A DNA stretch of 64,000 nucleotides, taken from Xanthostigma xanthostigma. Lineage: Eukaryota > Arthropoda > Insecta > Raphidioptera > Raphidiidae. Where the stretch lies: positions 26,675,501-26,739,500 of the forward strand of contig OY754464.1 of NCBI GenBank assembly GCA_963575645.1, read 5' to 3'. The notes under the pieces are model-generated. The model made no database searches. It was not told where the DNA came from and worked only from the letters and a program-made list of their open reading frames with translations. The translations under genes and the position numbers were made by a program. Positions 49,401 to 57,822 of the stretch are shown one piece after another; position 1 is the stretch's first letter, and each line of letters begins with the position of its first letter.

Positions 49401-52400
49401 TTTTTATGTGCTCTTAGAACAATTATCAATAATGTTAGTCGAGAAGCGTGCCTAAGTGCATATTATGCATTCATATTTGCTAGATTAAGATATTGTATTA
49501 TATTCTGGGGCAACAGTAACGTCGTCTCGAAACTGTTTGTAATACAAAAAATGTGCATCAGAATTTTTTTGGTCTTAAACTTCGCGATTCTTGCAGGAAT
49601 TATTTCATAAACAATAAAATTCTCACATTGCCTCTCATATATATTTTGGAGTCAGTCATGTTTGTCAAAGAAAACTACAGTTTTTTCTCTAAATATGAAA
49701 TCGATCATAATTTTAACACCAGATGTCAGTCTGCATTCCTTTTGCGTCCACCAAGAACAAAACTCACGTTAGTTCAAAAAAATTGTGTAATACAAAGTAT
49801 TAATCTTTATAATCATTTATCCTGCAGACTAAAAAATTTGTCTGCCAAAAAATTAAGAAGTGAACTCAAAAACATCTTGGTAATTAAATGTCCTTACACA
49901 ACTAAAGACTACTACGGTATTAACATTATTTAATTTTTCTATGTGTTTTTTGTATATGTATTGACTTATTCTACGCCAATTTTTTGGTATTTAATGAATA
50001 AATTTATATCTATCTATCTATCTATAAATATAATTGAAGTGTCTGTCTGTAATTTCTAAATAATCATCACTTTTTGAGCTCACACGGTTATTTGCATACG
50101 ATCAGAACGTAAACGACCGATTTAAAAAAAAATTGTCTATCTGTCTGTCTGGGCCAATCTTTAGTTGAACTGATTGTGATAGCACTTCACAGACTGGTAA
50201 AGAGCTATGCCAGAAGTGATCTAGGCTGCATTTGATCCCAAAAATACGTAGGGTTAAATCTCAATCGCGTGCGACGCCATGGTTAGCGGCCAGTCATACA
50301 TAATTTATAAATATGCATAGATCAACAAACAAATATACGAATTGCAGTTTAAAGAGTGTCTAAAATGAACATCGTCGTGTCAGAATTCGTATAAATGAAG
50401 TTTTTTTTGTTACCAATCATATCACATCACTGTAGTTGTCTAAGTTTTATCATTAAAATACGAATTATGACGAGAATTTCCTGCATTAATTCCCAAAAAT
50501 AAGAAAACATTGTATTCTATATCACAGATTCTGGCTGAATCGGAAGAAGCCCAAATCTGCATTCTGCGCAATATGTTCGAATTATGGTACAATCATCAGC
50601 AGATGATGGTGGTGTTGGTAGACAAAATGTTGAAAACACAAATTGTGGAATGTTCCGCGGTGGCTAATTGGATATTCTCGAAAGAAATGATGCCCGAATT
50701 CACCAAGAGCTACCTGTGGGAAGTTCTGCACTTAACGATTCGTAAAATGAATAAGCACGTTATAAAACTCAGCGGCGAATTATCGGAGGCCAGAGAGAAA
50801 TTAGCTCATGCCGACTCGAGTTCGAGCAGTTCGGAGGACGAGGAAGCGCCAAATAAAAAGAAGAAACAAAGTAAGTTTTATTGTTTTTTTTTTTTTTTTA
50901 CTTTAAGAACTACCAGACTGTCATAGTTGCGGTATTTTGAATAGTGATGTGCCGGATATCCGTATCCGCGGATATCCGAGGGAGAAGAAAGATCCGTATC
51001 CGTTAGTTTTATGGCTGATCTTTTACCTTATTAATTTTCAATTCATAGATGAAATTTTCTATATATAGGTGATTAGGTAATAATGAAAAACTGTTAAATT
51101 CCATTCAGATTATTTTTTATTTCTTAAAATCGTATTTGGCACCTTTATATTGCAAAAATTTATCGTAGTGAGTACCATACCAATAGTACATAACTCAAAG
51201 GTACTAATAAAAAATATTGTCTGAAGACACAAGTAATTCAAGAATTACAAGGCGCGAAATTCTATAAAATATATCCCGGCGTTATGTTTGAAAATTGTTG
51301 TATATTTTTAATGACACTTTGAGCTTAATAATAATATAATTTAATTAACTTAATCTACGAAAAAAATTACAGTTGAAAATATTGAAACACAGAAAGGAAA
51401 AAATCATTTTAATAATTTATTAATAATTAGTCACAACCAACTTTTTTATAATTATTACCCTAAATTATTCAAATAATTATATTTCCATTTTGGTACATTT
51501 CAATAAAAACTTTCTTTTTATTATTATTTTATTTTTCTTGTTTTTAGTCTTTCAAAATTGTAACTATTATGACATTAATTTGTAAAAATTATTTGATTAT
51601 TTTATTTAAGATGGTTGTGAAGGAAAATGTATTCCATCATCTTAGGGCATCCGCCATATTGGATATATGCTTTGTCACCAGACTTATATACATGTGTGTG
51701 AAATTTCAAAGTTTTAGTAATTAGATCTAGTCGAAAAATTTGCATCACGTTTTGTTCAAATTAAACAAAACATGCTTGTCAAATACCTAAAACGTCTACA
51801 GAACAATTGAACAAAATATTTTTTTATTTTCAAAATATTTCTGAAACTACAAATTTAGAAAAACACATTTTTCTCATAACTATCTTGTAAAAATATACAC
51901 ACTAATAAAGCGTTATGATATAAGAAACAACATTAAATGTTTATAACATATATCTCTGATGCGCATGCGCCGATTTTTCCCGAAATAAAATACAAAAATT
52001 TCTTGTTAAACAGATAGAATAATAAGCCGCTATGAAAAGTATACCATTGTTATATAAAAAACGTTATAGCACATAATATCTCTTGCGCATGCGACGATTT
52101 TCCCCAAAAATAAATTACAAAACTTTCTGGTAAAACAGATAGAATAATCAACCGTTATGAAATGTAAAGAAACAACAAATATAAGAAACAACGTCATAGC
52201 CCATATCTCTTTTGCGCATGCGCCGATTTTCCCCAAAAAATTTACAAAACTTTCATGTAAAAATAGATAAAATAATAAGTCTTTTTAGAAACTATATTAT
52301 TATTATATAAAACAACATTATAAAAGATATACTCTTTTACGCATGTGCCGATGTTCCCAAAAAACAATAGGCCACTTCATATTTGCATATCAAACATCCT

Positions 52401-55400
52401 CCCAAAATTTGGTTTCAATCCGCTCATCCGTGGTGTCAGAATGGTAAGAAATGTCAAAAATGACGTTTGCATCTGTCAAAGTGTTATGTTCTAATAATTA
52501 GTTATTCAAATTGTTAACTCAGAGGGCGTTGCATTTCACAAATATTTGAAATGCCATCCGTTTTTGAACAAATGCAATCGTTTTATTTTAAGGCAGAACA
52601 AACGTAATCTTTATTATTACCATATTAAACCGTGCAACAGAGAGAGATAACCGAAAGATGTTTGCCATCGATTATATCAAATTGAATTTATTTCTAAATA
52701 AATTTGTATAAAAAACCTGTTTTGGCAAATTCTGTTGTACGAAATTTATGTAAAATTTTCTCCTCTTTCGTTTAAGACAGGTTTCGAACCGATCTGATGT
52801 AAATTGAGTGAGTTATAAGCAAAAAACTTCGTTTTTTCTTTATTGCTCCCCTCTGGGGTCAAAATTCAAAAATCGGGCGACGTTAGGATTTAAGTTACCC
52901 GGAGACGAATCGAACAAAAAAAAGTTTTTTAAAATCGGTAAAGGCGTTTGGGCTGTACGCTGGATACAAAAAGCGTGACTCACAGATTCACAGACAAAGC
53001 GAGTACATATAAGGCGCTTTAGCTTACGCTAATCGCGCCTAAAAACTATCTTTATAATGAGATATTGCACATTCGATCTTTGGAAAGAGACAATCTGTTA
53101 TGAGAGTTAACTCTTAATGAAGTCAATAACTTTTTCCCATAACAGATGTCTCTTTCCAAAGGTCGATGTGCAATATTTACCGCCGCGTACTCTAAGAAAG
53201 TTAAGATCCGTATCCGTATCTGCGGATCTTGAAACCAAATATCCGTATTCAGATCCGTATCCGCGGATATGCATTTTTAACGATCCGGCACATCACTAAT
53301 TTTGAATTTATAATTGGGGTGTGAAAGTATTCTCGATTTAAAGAATTTGTTTATATGGCTTGTACGTTACAAATTCCCAGTTTCCAGGTTCTACTTTGAA
53401 GAGTGATGAAACTATCAATGGAATTTTTAATATATTATTTAAAATAATAATAAATAAAACGGAATTAGTATTAGATTCAGATTATTTGGTATTTGGTGAC
53501 ATTGAGTTGGTAACATTAAAAAAAAAATTGAAAAGAAGTTTGACCCTGCAGGCCATCCCTGTAACTTCCCGCTATTTTCGAGTTCAAAACGCTCTCTTTT
53601 TTAGCTCTTGGAGCTCAAAAAAAAAAAACACTTTGTTACGAAATTTTCGTTCACGGTATCTCATGAACAAATGAACCGATTTTGATGCGATTTGCGGCAG
53701 TCGGCGCAATTTTTTTACCTAAAAAAGTAATTTATTACAGAAAAATTGATCTGACAACAATTTTAAGAGTCATTTTAAAAAAACACTTTTTTACGATTTT
53801 TTCGTTCACGGTGTCTCGTGAACAAATGAACCGATTTTGATGCGGTTTGCGGAAATCGACACAGTTTGTTAAGGAGAAGAGCTGATTAGATTTTGGAATT
53901 AATCGGTTGAGTAGTTTAGAAAATATTTTACAAAAACAAATTTTTCAAAAATTTTGGAAACTTGTTTTTTTAAGATTTCTCAAAATTTTTTGGGCCGAAT
54001 CATTTCAAATTTTCAGGAAGTCTAAGTTCACCAAGATCACGTCAGATGCCGCAAACCGCGTTTCAGTCGGACACTCCGTTCAAAAGATATAAAAGGTTTA
54101 CATACATACATATACACACACACACACACACATACATACAGCCCTACGGACATCTTCGCCAAAATAGTTTCAATAGCTTCCTATGACCTCAAAACGTCGA
54201 GATCTGGCGAAAACTAGATTTTCGAAAATCGGGGTGAAACCAATAACTTCCCGATTTAAAAATTTTTTTTTTTTTATAGCGGGAAGTTAAAAATGATTTG
54301 GTTTTGTTGATAAATAGTTGGCAATCAGACATGAGTGAGGTGTTTTTGTTTTTGCAGATAATGACGACAAGGAAAAACCCACAGAAGAAATGGTGGAAAG
54401 GATGGAAGAAAAACTGGAATCGGCACAAGCTGATCAGAAAAATTTATTCTTAATTATATTCCAAAGATTTATAATGATACTAACGGAACATCTCGTCAGA
54501 TCGGATACGGATGGCAGAGACTACAATACATATTGGTACAGATGGACGATCGGTAGATTACAGCAAGTGTTTTTACTTGTAAGTATTGATGTGATTTATT
54601 TTGATTCATTTTTATTTCCAGTGTTTACAGTTCTTAGATGTTCTCTCAAGAAACGGCAAGATTAGATATTTTTTGGTATTCATTTTGGCTTTTACCCCGC
54701 ATTGCCTCATTAAATGACAATTACATAAAAAAATGTTCTTTATAGGCCCCACTCACGATCAAACTTCATGCCGCAGCTCAGTGTTCAGTGAAGTTGGACC
54801 GATTAATCGAAAGACTGACTGGTACCACACACAGTTCATGCAAACTGCTCATTTTTTTAAATTTTTTGTATTCAGTTTGGTTCAGTTGTTGGCATACACT
54901 CGTCGAGTATAGATATATAAAATATATATTATATACATACTATAGTATTGTACTATAGATAATTAATAAGAACTAAATGAGTTATTTAAATGGTGAGGAT
55001 TGGCTGTTCATAGCTATGGGATTGTATTTAAAACAGGGAAATAAGAAAAAAAGAAGAATATGGGTGAAAAATTTGTTAGAAATGCGTGATTCAAGAAGTC
55101 ATGTTTATTTGATTAATGAATTATATCTTGAACCGCTTAATTGGAATAATTATTTATGAATGGATGAATTTTACAATTATTTACTGAAATTAGTTGCCCT
55201 GTTTATTAAAACCAGGACACAAATATGCAAAAATCTATATCTTCACAAGAAAGACTTGCAGCAACATTGAGATTTTTGGCTTCTGGTTGTACAAAACACA
55301 GAACTCCAAAAACTGAACTGAAAAAAACCCACACACACAGCAGTTTACTTGAACACTGAACTAAAAGTCGTTCAAAAATCAAGATGCATTTGATGAGTTC

Positions 55401-55865
55401 ATGCCTGACTTCAGTGTTGGTTTCAGTGTTTATTTGTCCCACACATTATCATGCTTCACTGAACTATAAGTTTGAACACTGAACTGTGGCATAAAGTTCG
55501 ATCGTGAGTGGGGTCTATTAGATGGACACAAATAATTTCACCATTAGTTGTAAATTTTTTGGAGAAGTCTGTACTAAAAAGTAAAACTACACTGATTTCT
55601 TAAAAATGATGTATTGTTTACAAGCTGGTGTAGAAAAACATTGACTAAGTCGGCAAATTTCGAATGTCAAATCGACTGCATTGCCATCTTGTGACAAAAT
55701 TTATAAAATGGAGCGCGTAGTAGTTGATTTTAAAATATTATGTTTTTGTAGCATCAAGAACAAGTTCAGAAATACAGTTCGACGCTGGAGACCCTTCTGT
55801 TCACGCAAGATCTCGACCCGCATATTTTAGAAGTATTTCAACAATTTGTTTCGTTACAAGGATAA
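25496..55865 (+). CDS. NCBP1: Nuclear cap-binding protein subunit 1 (CBP80), six exons, complete
   Basis: Large subunit of the nuclear cap-binding complex, which with CBP20 binds the m7G cap of nascent mRNA and supports splicing, export and the pioneer round of translation. Exons: 25496-25535, 25614-27056, 49076-49314, 50528-50870, 54358-54578 and 55752-55865 (stop TAA). All borders are GT..AG and phases agree, giving 799 residues, the usual family length. A basic N-terminal patch (RKRRRV, about residues 18-23) fits a nuclear localisation signal. The MIF4G-type helical repeat region starts soon after ([34 protein letters not shown]). Conserved stretches include [11 protein letters not shown] and [19 protein letters not shown]. 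An acidic Ser-rich run with KKKKQ lies at about 669-688. Intron 2 is 22,019 bases and hosts another gene on the other strand; later introns contain hAT, Harbinger and LINE remnants. Every exon reads cleanly, so the gene should be functional. Confidence 0.96.
27057..28281. other. NCBP1 intron 2, first part: nothing recognised
   Basis: Very AT-rich intronic sequence with no ORF of interest, no transposon terminus and no tRNA seen. Confidence 0.5.
28282..28804. mobile_element. Large foldback with an asymmetric interruption
   Basis: The outer inverted pair is AAGGTAGTACGAGCATCAAG (about 28284) and TTGGTGCTCGTACTACCTT (about 28784). Inner arms at 28450-28590 and 28620-28740 share TTTCTCCAAAACTAGTCGGT in inverted form. 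The left arm has about 110 extra bases (28331-28440) absent from the right arm, which suggests a later insertion or loss. Confidence 0.8.
28805..29151. other. 3' flank of the nested minus-strand gene
   Basis: AT-rich. It should hold the 3' UTR of the mucin-like gene, but no clear AATAAA on the minus strand was found within it. Confidence 0.4.
29152..35881 (-). CDS. Large secreted Pro/Thr/Ser/Gln-rich (mucin-like) protein, nested in NCBP1 intron 2
   Basis: Not recognised at family level. Three exons join in frame on the minus strand: 35881-35473, 33930-33681 and 33205-29152 (stop TGA), giving 1570 residues. The junctions read IFG|KNKNG and FGHR|YELHY with matching phases. It starts with a hydrophobic LTLVSLAQC segment, like the end of a signal peptide, so an upstream initiating exon is needed. 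Residues about 100-290 look globular: [20 protein letters not shown], then a cysteine cluster (C176, C180, C185, C190; spacing x3, x4, x4) and a Tyr-rich stretch. The remaining 1250 residues or so are low-complexity: YQQ/QQP-rich repeats, four tandem 13-residue [17 protein letters not shown] units, and an Asp-rich C-terminus. The Thr/Ser/Pro content suggests O-glycosylation and an extracellular, cuticle or mucus role; that is inference. Confidence 0.8.
30700..30860 (-). repeat. Coding tandem repeat, 39 bp x 4
   Basis: Four head-to-tail 39-base units, each encoding 13 residues of the type NASPEFS(N/H)TFPPT, within the large minus-strand exon. The copies differ at only a few positions, so length variation between individuals is plausible. 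Confidence 0.85.
33361..33575. mobile_element. Foldback MITE in the last intron of the mucin-like gene
   Basis: Arms begin CCCCCGTATTCGAGG and end CCTCGAATACGGGAGG. The inner arms carry TCCTCGGCAACCTCTTCAAA and its inverted copy TTTGAAGAGGTTGCCGAGGA, around a loop of A/T runs. Confidence 0.8.
34337..35374. mobile_element. Family F foldback element (copy 1), interrupted by a hAT insertion
   Basis: Inverted arms share TGGGATTTGGTTCTCGG, CACTAAGAAAAAGTGTCCA and AATCTATTGGTTTTTAGGCT. The same arms, uninterrupted, occur at 61993-62548. Here the right arm is split by the hAT element at 34782-35318. Confidence 0.8.
34782..35318. mobile_element. Non-autonomous hAT element inside the family F foldback
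   Basis: Terminal repeats CAGTGATTCCCAAAGTGGT and AGTTTGGGAACCTCTG, a terminus style typical of hAT. The flanks ATTTAAAC and ATTTAAAA match at 7 of 8, and family F copy 2 shows the unoccupied arm. No transposase frame remains. Confidence 0.8.
35882..37103. other. Intronic or upstream sequence: one dispersed repeat motif
   Basis: No exon recognised. At about 36640-36690 the GGGTTCCGTT..CAGAACCC motif occurs; related GGGTTCCGTAT..GGGACCC sequence recurs at about 41333-41385, so it is part of a dispersed repeat. Confidence 0.4.
37104..37502 (+). CDS. Doubtful small secreted protein ORF
   Basis: Not recognised. An ATG-started frame encodes 132 residues beginning with a convincing signal peptide (basic start, then [15 protein letters not shown], possible cleavage before QQQ). 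The next part contains [19 protein letters not shown] and is richer in G+C than its surroundings. The Leu-rich second half and AT-rich end look less like coding sequence, so the true gene may splice out of this frame, or the patch may encode something on the other strand, where open frames also run. It lies in NCBP1 intron 2, on the NCBP1 strand. Confidence 0.3.
   Translation: MAIISKTRSFVILCHITSLLATVVCQQQLRAHLQQLHIVYDDDCSVQQLSVDYCCGWKSLTGLAEEIARMCSGRLPRGRFDPQFEPLLLLLPPHPLLSIRFCLSLATRFLSDFIKILSNRRLSLYMFFILIK
37503..38082. other. Intronic sequence, nothing recognised
   Basis: AT-rich. A small inverted pair, CAATTTTTCAGA and TCTGAAAAATTGG, lies at about 37810-37850. Nothing else is supported. 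Confidence 0.4.
38083..38100 (-). CDS. Candidate initiating exon of the mucin-like gene
   Basis: A minus-strand ATG opens MKVTFA, followed by a possible GT donor. Spliced to the exon at 35881 it would give [15 protein letters not shown], an ideal signal peptide in frame. The donor (GCA|GTCTGT) is weak and the intron would be about 2.2 kb, so this is only a hypothesis. Confidence 0.25.
38619..39205 (+). mobile_element. Family B element (copy 3), carrying a family D interior
   Basis: Begins TTGACGTGATAACGTCTTAT and ends with ACGTTATCACGTAAAAC and AACCGACTTTACAGACAACC. After GTGCGTGC the interior switches to family D sequence (38760-39010), which also occurs alone at 18012-18345. Confidence 0.75.
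39598..40235. mobile_element. PIF/Harbinger-like non-autonomous element
   Basis: The terminal repeats start GGGTGCGTTCCGATATGCAC and end GTATATCGGAACAGACCC. Both sides carry TAA, a 3-bp target duplication typical of PIF/Harbinger elements. CAGTG/CACTG-type motifs are repeated near both ends. No transposase frame is present. Confidence 0.75.
41330..41470. repeat. Dispersed GGGTTCCGTAT..GGGACCCTAT repeat
   Basis: Contains AGGGTTCCGTATCCGAAGGG and GGGACCCTATAACACTAAG, followed by a GTTCGTCTGTCTATC stretch. This style is very common in lepidopteran genomes (background knowledge). Class not assigned. Confidence 0.45.
41693..42489 (-). mobile_element. hAT element with a surviving transposase C-terminal domain remnant
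   Basis: Terminal inverted repeats TAGACGTGTGTCGATCGA and TCGCGATCGACACACGTCTA are flanked by a perfect 8-bp duplication, ATCCACGG. On the minus strand at about 42260-42130 an open frame reads [15 protein letters not shown] and ends LFLNHNL before a stop; this is the hAT dimerisation (hATC) motif. The N-terminal and catalytic parts are deleted, so the element is non-autonomous. Its left end has the terminal motif twice (41693 and 41802). Confidence 0.9.
42530..43064. mobile_element. Non-autonomous hAT element with perfect 8-bp target duplication
   Basis: Terminal inverted repeats CAGCGTTGCCAG and CTGGCAACGCTG, flanked on both sides by ATCTGAAC. The interior has inverted GCGGGA motifs near the ends but no transposase frame. 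It lies only 32 bases from the right-hand duplication of the preceding hAT element. Confidence 0.88.
43346..43556 (+). mobile_element. Family B element (copy 4), shortest form
   Basis: Both family B ends are present (TTGACGTGATAACGTCTTAT ... CGTCCGTAAACCGACTTTAC) with a minimal interior beginning AAGCGAGAGCGCAGTATGCT. About 211 bases; it may represent the basic unit. Confidence 0.75.
43570..45010. other. NCBP1 intron 2: nothing recognised
   Basis: AT-rich intronic sequence. A 61-codon frame at 44129 with a hydrophobic stretch has no supporting context. No transposon ends could be paired. Confidence 0.4.
45014..45527 (-). mobile_element. Tigger/pogo-like remnant with a transposase N-terminus
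   Basis: The left end CAGTGTTAACTCTATATAGC follows TA. The right end (GTTAAATGGAGTTTAGAC) is a diverged inverted relative, so that border is approximate. On the minus strand near 45225-45120 the frame starts MASKRKS and, after a one-base frameshift, continues [20 protein letters not shown], resembling the N-terminal DNA-binding region of Tigger transposases. It is inactive. Confidence 0.6.
45640..45892. repeat. Fragment of a DNA transposon end
   Basis: The right side ends GTTACGCCACTGG, which inverted reads CCAGTGGCGTAAC, a common hAT-type terminus. GC-rich GGGCTTGAGCCCCC sequence lies inside. The left terminus was not found, so the element is incomplete. Confidence 0.35.
46333..46715 (-). 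repeat. Dispersed repeat containing a tRNA-Lys-like sequence (copy 2)
   Basis: Same block order as 6610-7325 but shorter. The tRNA-like part (46570-46641, minus strand) has an intact T loop (TTCGAGC). Its anticodon stem has two mismatches and the loop would read GTC, and the acceptor stem is broken, so it is not a working tRNA. Confidence 0.7.
46861..47011. mobile_element. Foldback MITE
   Basis: Near-perfect arms of about 65 bases starting ATATATGTTACGGTTAATAC and ending in its inverted copy, around a short centre (AACGTCAAGGATTGG). TTCGCGAATTAAC is present in both arms. Confidence 0.88.
47642..47696. repeat. Perfect 55-bp palindrome
   Basis: Two 27-base arms, perfect inverted copies, surround a single G at 47669. 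The arms start TAAGGCCTAGTTTATATGAG. No mismatches were found. A 1-base loop argues against a microRNA precursor. Confidence 0.9.
48280..48440 (-). repeat. Family C repeat fragment
   Basis: Inverted relative of 52330-52440: shares GAGCGGATTGAAACCAAATT, TTGGGAGGATGTTTG and ATGCAAATATGAAGT. Related sequence also lies at 9504. Confidence 0.6.
49335..50027 (+). mobile_element. 3' part of a non-LTR retrotransposon (LINE) in NCBP1 intron 3
   Basis: Frames at 49330-49590 and 49560-49933 together resemble the C-terminal part of a jockey/CR1-like reverse transcriptase ([20 protein letters not shown], then [19 protein letters not shown]). A frameshift lies near 49560-49590 and the element is 5'-truncated. 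A stop, a short UTR and a (TATC)n tail at 50007-50027 follow. It is inactive. Confidence 0.75.
50028..50260. repeat. Dispersed repeat, family E (copy 2)
   Basis: Starts GAAGTGTCTGTCTGTAATTT immediately after the LINE tail. Shares GAGCTCACACGGTTATTTGC and ATCAGAACGTAAACGAC with 24372-24660. Confidence 0.65.
51950..52400. repeat. Tandem repeat of about 126-bp units
   Basis: Four diverged units anchored by GCGCATGCGCCGATTTT at about 51961, 52085, 52214 and 52339. Each has a CCCCAAAAA tract, and the first three also have AAACAGATAGAATAAT-like sequence. The last unit runs into family C sequence. Confidence 0.75.
53060..53177. repeat. Foldback inside the large hAT element
   Basis: GATATTGCACATTCGATCTT with GGAAAGAGACA at the left, inverted at 53140-53176 (TCTCTTTCC..GATGTGCAATAT). 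The centre contains GAGAGTTAACTCTT. Confidence 0.75.
53572..54288. mobile_element. Repeat with AACTTCCCGCTAT termini
   Basis: AACTTCCCGCTAT at the left is inverted at the right as ATAGCGGGAAGTT. Inside, a segment of about 55 bases (TTTTCGTTCACGGTATCTCA and its relative) occurs twice, near 53643 and 53800. A (CA)n run is at 54112-54140. It lies in NCBP1 intron 4 just upstream of exon 5. Superfamily unknown. Confidence 0.6.
54743..55517 (+). mobile_element. PIF/Harbinger element with a transposase N-terminal remnant
   Basis: The ends read GGCCCCACTCACGATCAAAC and GTTCGATCGTGAGTGGGGTC, with TTA on both sides. An open frame at 54977-55159 includes [15 protein letters not shown], and further on, in another frame, [16 protein letters not shown]. 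Both resemble the N-terminal region of PIF/Harbinger transposases (WV..I...R and S..ERLA.TLRFLA.G). The catalytic domain is missing, so it is inactive. It lies in NCBP1 intron 5. Confidence 0.78.
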
Positions 55866-56479
55866 TTGTTTCTTCTCTAGGTTATGTTACATTGTAAGTA
55901 GGCACTATACGATAATTCTGTATTTTTCAATAATAGATTATTTTTGTACTGTGTTTGCAGTCAATGTGTGCGTGTTTATGACCTTTTTTTTTGTAACCGA
56001 TAAGAGTGGAACCCATTCTTTGTGCGTGGTGGGTTACTTTAACGTAGTGTTGCCAGACATTTTTTAAAGTGTTCAATTTTCCCAGAAACTGTTAATAATG
56101 TCTAAACATTTGTTATTAAAACAAAATGGCCAAAGGAATAGGATTAACAATAATTAAAATGTGTGTTCATTGGTTTCTGATTTTTGAAGATTTTCTTCAA
56201 AATTATAGAAGCGCACGCTCACTCAATTTTTAGGCTGCGTGTGCGGCTCTCATTATTTTGATAAGAAGTGACCATAGAGTTTGGAGAGAAGGAGAACCGT
56301 CTCAATGTTAGAACCATTAAATTAAAATGGTGCTGTTCCAAAAGGACTATTGTATGAAGGAAGCGTCAAAAGTTGTTAGAGCAGGGAAATATTTAACAAA
56401 GAAAGATATACATCCGTCTTCAGAATTTTTAAAATTAAAAAATGAAGAATGTAAATGTCAAAATTATACATGTTACGTC

Positions 56480-56874
56480 CATATACTTTTATTGTATACT
56501 GAGCATAGGAAAAAAATTGCAATCGAACCATTAGGGTGCAACATATACTTCTGTCTTTTTTTACGCCGTAAGCAATGGCGTATCCAGGAGAACAAAACAA
56601 GCACGGGGGACCCGGCTTAAGAAATTTCTAATTTGCCCCTCCTGGGCCAAAAGCTGGGTACGCCCATGTTAACGTCATAGAAAAAGACAAAGTTTTTGAA
56701 ACGGAGATACTTTATTCAGATTGAATGCAAGTACATCAACCAATCCTATCATCGGAGAAATCAGGAAATTACATCGAAGAAAGAGACGTAGATATATTTT
56801 AGATACGCTTTGTTGCCTTCGCTCACCGCACATTGAGTAGATAGACAATGATTTATATAGTAAATTATTAAATA
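56480..56874. repeat. Dispersed repeat, family A (copy 2)
   Basis: Collinear with 4645-5010. Shares ATCGAACCATTAGGGTGCAA, AAGCACGGGGGACCCGGCTT and CATTGAGTAGA with it. It is directly followed by the pogo-like element at 56875. Confidence 0.7.
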
Positions 56875-57347
56875 CACCCATCCCCCGATTTACACGGTAC
56901 TTGTTTTACACGTTTTCGCTTTTACACGGTTTTCCAAATAAGTTTTTTTTTGTTTTTATCGCACTCTACTAAATGCTACTGTGATTGAACACGTGCGCTG
57001 TGTACACATCTCACGGGGAATCCCGAGCTTATGTGCTGACTTGCTGCACACGCACACTGTGTCTGTATTTCTTCGCATAAAATTAAAGTTTTATCTACGG
57101 AAAATTGTATTTGAGTGAAAGTTTCACAGTTTCCGTAATATATTACATATTTTAACCTGTCAGTGCATTTTATTTTTATTTCTGTGTACACCTAAAAATA
57201 TTGAAAAAAATCACAACTGTTAAATAGCAAAATTATGCATTTTCTGCAAGCTTTTCGATTTACACGGTTTTGACTTGAAAATTTTTAATTTTCGATTTAC
57301 ACGTTTTTCTCAGGAACGTATCTACCGTGTAAATTGGGGGATAGATG
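56875..57347. mobile_element. pogo/Tc1-like non-autonomous element
   Basis: Terminal repeats CACCCATCCCCCGATTTACA and the inverted TGTAAATTGGGGGATAGATG are flanked by TA. ATTTACACGG is repeated internally several times. No transposase frame is present. Confidence 0.7.
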
Positions 57348-57822
57348 TATATGGTTATGTCTGACAAAACGCGAAAAAAAACGACAAACGAAATATACTT
57401 CGCAATTTCTGTAAAGAAATGAGAAACTCGACTGTTGGACTATTTAATAAAAGTCTGGTCACTTTTCGGGCACTTTATTCACACCTTTCTCAAAAAATAA
57501 ATATTTACATCAAAAGTTTGGCAACACTACCGTTTGATATTAAATTGTTTTCAAATCGCATTTTATTACTTGAGATTTAAAAATTTTGGAAAGAAGTGAA
57601 GAAAAAATTTGTCACATAGTTGTAATGGTTTTAATGTGTTTTAAAAGAAACAAGTAACGGTAATATTATGTTTCAACTGTGCCTTTTCATGTTTTCAGTT
57701 GAATGTTGTGCACAGGCAAAAATGTAAACCTGTTCAAAGATTTATTGAGATAATACGTGTGTCCGTATTCGATGCATTGATCAATAAACCATATAAAGAA
57801 TTCCAAGGTTTATAGTCCAGAG

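Larger units (their letters stand above)
50942..53298. mobile_element. Large non-autonomous hAT element with perfect 8-bp target duplication
   Basis: Terminal inverted repeats TAGTGATGTGCCGGATAT and GATCCGGCACATCACTA lie between two copies of ATTTTGAA. Subterminal ATCCGTATCCGCGGATAT repeats occur at both ends. It contains a tandem array (51950-52400), a family C copy (about 52390-52830) and a small foldback (53060-53177), but no transposase. It occupies most of NCBP1 intron 4. Confidence 0.9.
56045..57529. mobile_element. Possible composite DNA element with TAGTGTTGCCA termini
   Basis: TAGTGTTGCCAGAC at the left and TTTGGCAACACTA at the right are inverted. No convincing target duplication was seen. 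The interval encloses a family A copy and a pogo-like element, so the two ends may only appear to be paired. Confidence 0.35.

Noticed and set aside
49317-49933. Protein-coding genes in NCBP1 intron 3
   Set aside because: The frames are pieces of a LINE reverse transcriptase broken by a frameshift and followed by a (TATC)n tail.
52890-53040. Helitron 3' end (hairpin GGCGCTTTAGCTTACGCTAA..GCGCC)
   Set aside because: A hairpin is present, but no convincing CTRR end with an A/T insertion site or matching 5' TC end could be placed; it is also internal to the hAT element.
54977-55159. 60-residue protein gene
   Set aside because: It resembles part of a PIF/Harbinger transposase and lies between matched terminal repeats with TTA flanks.
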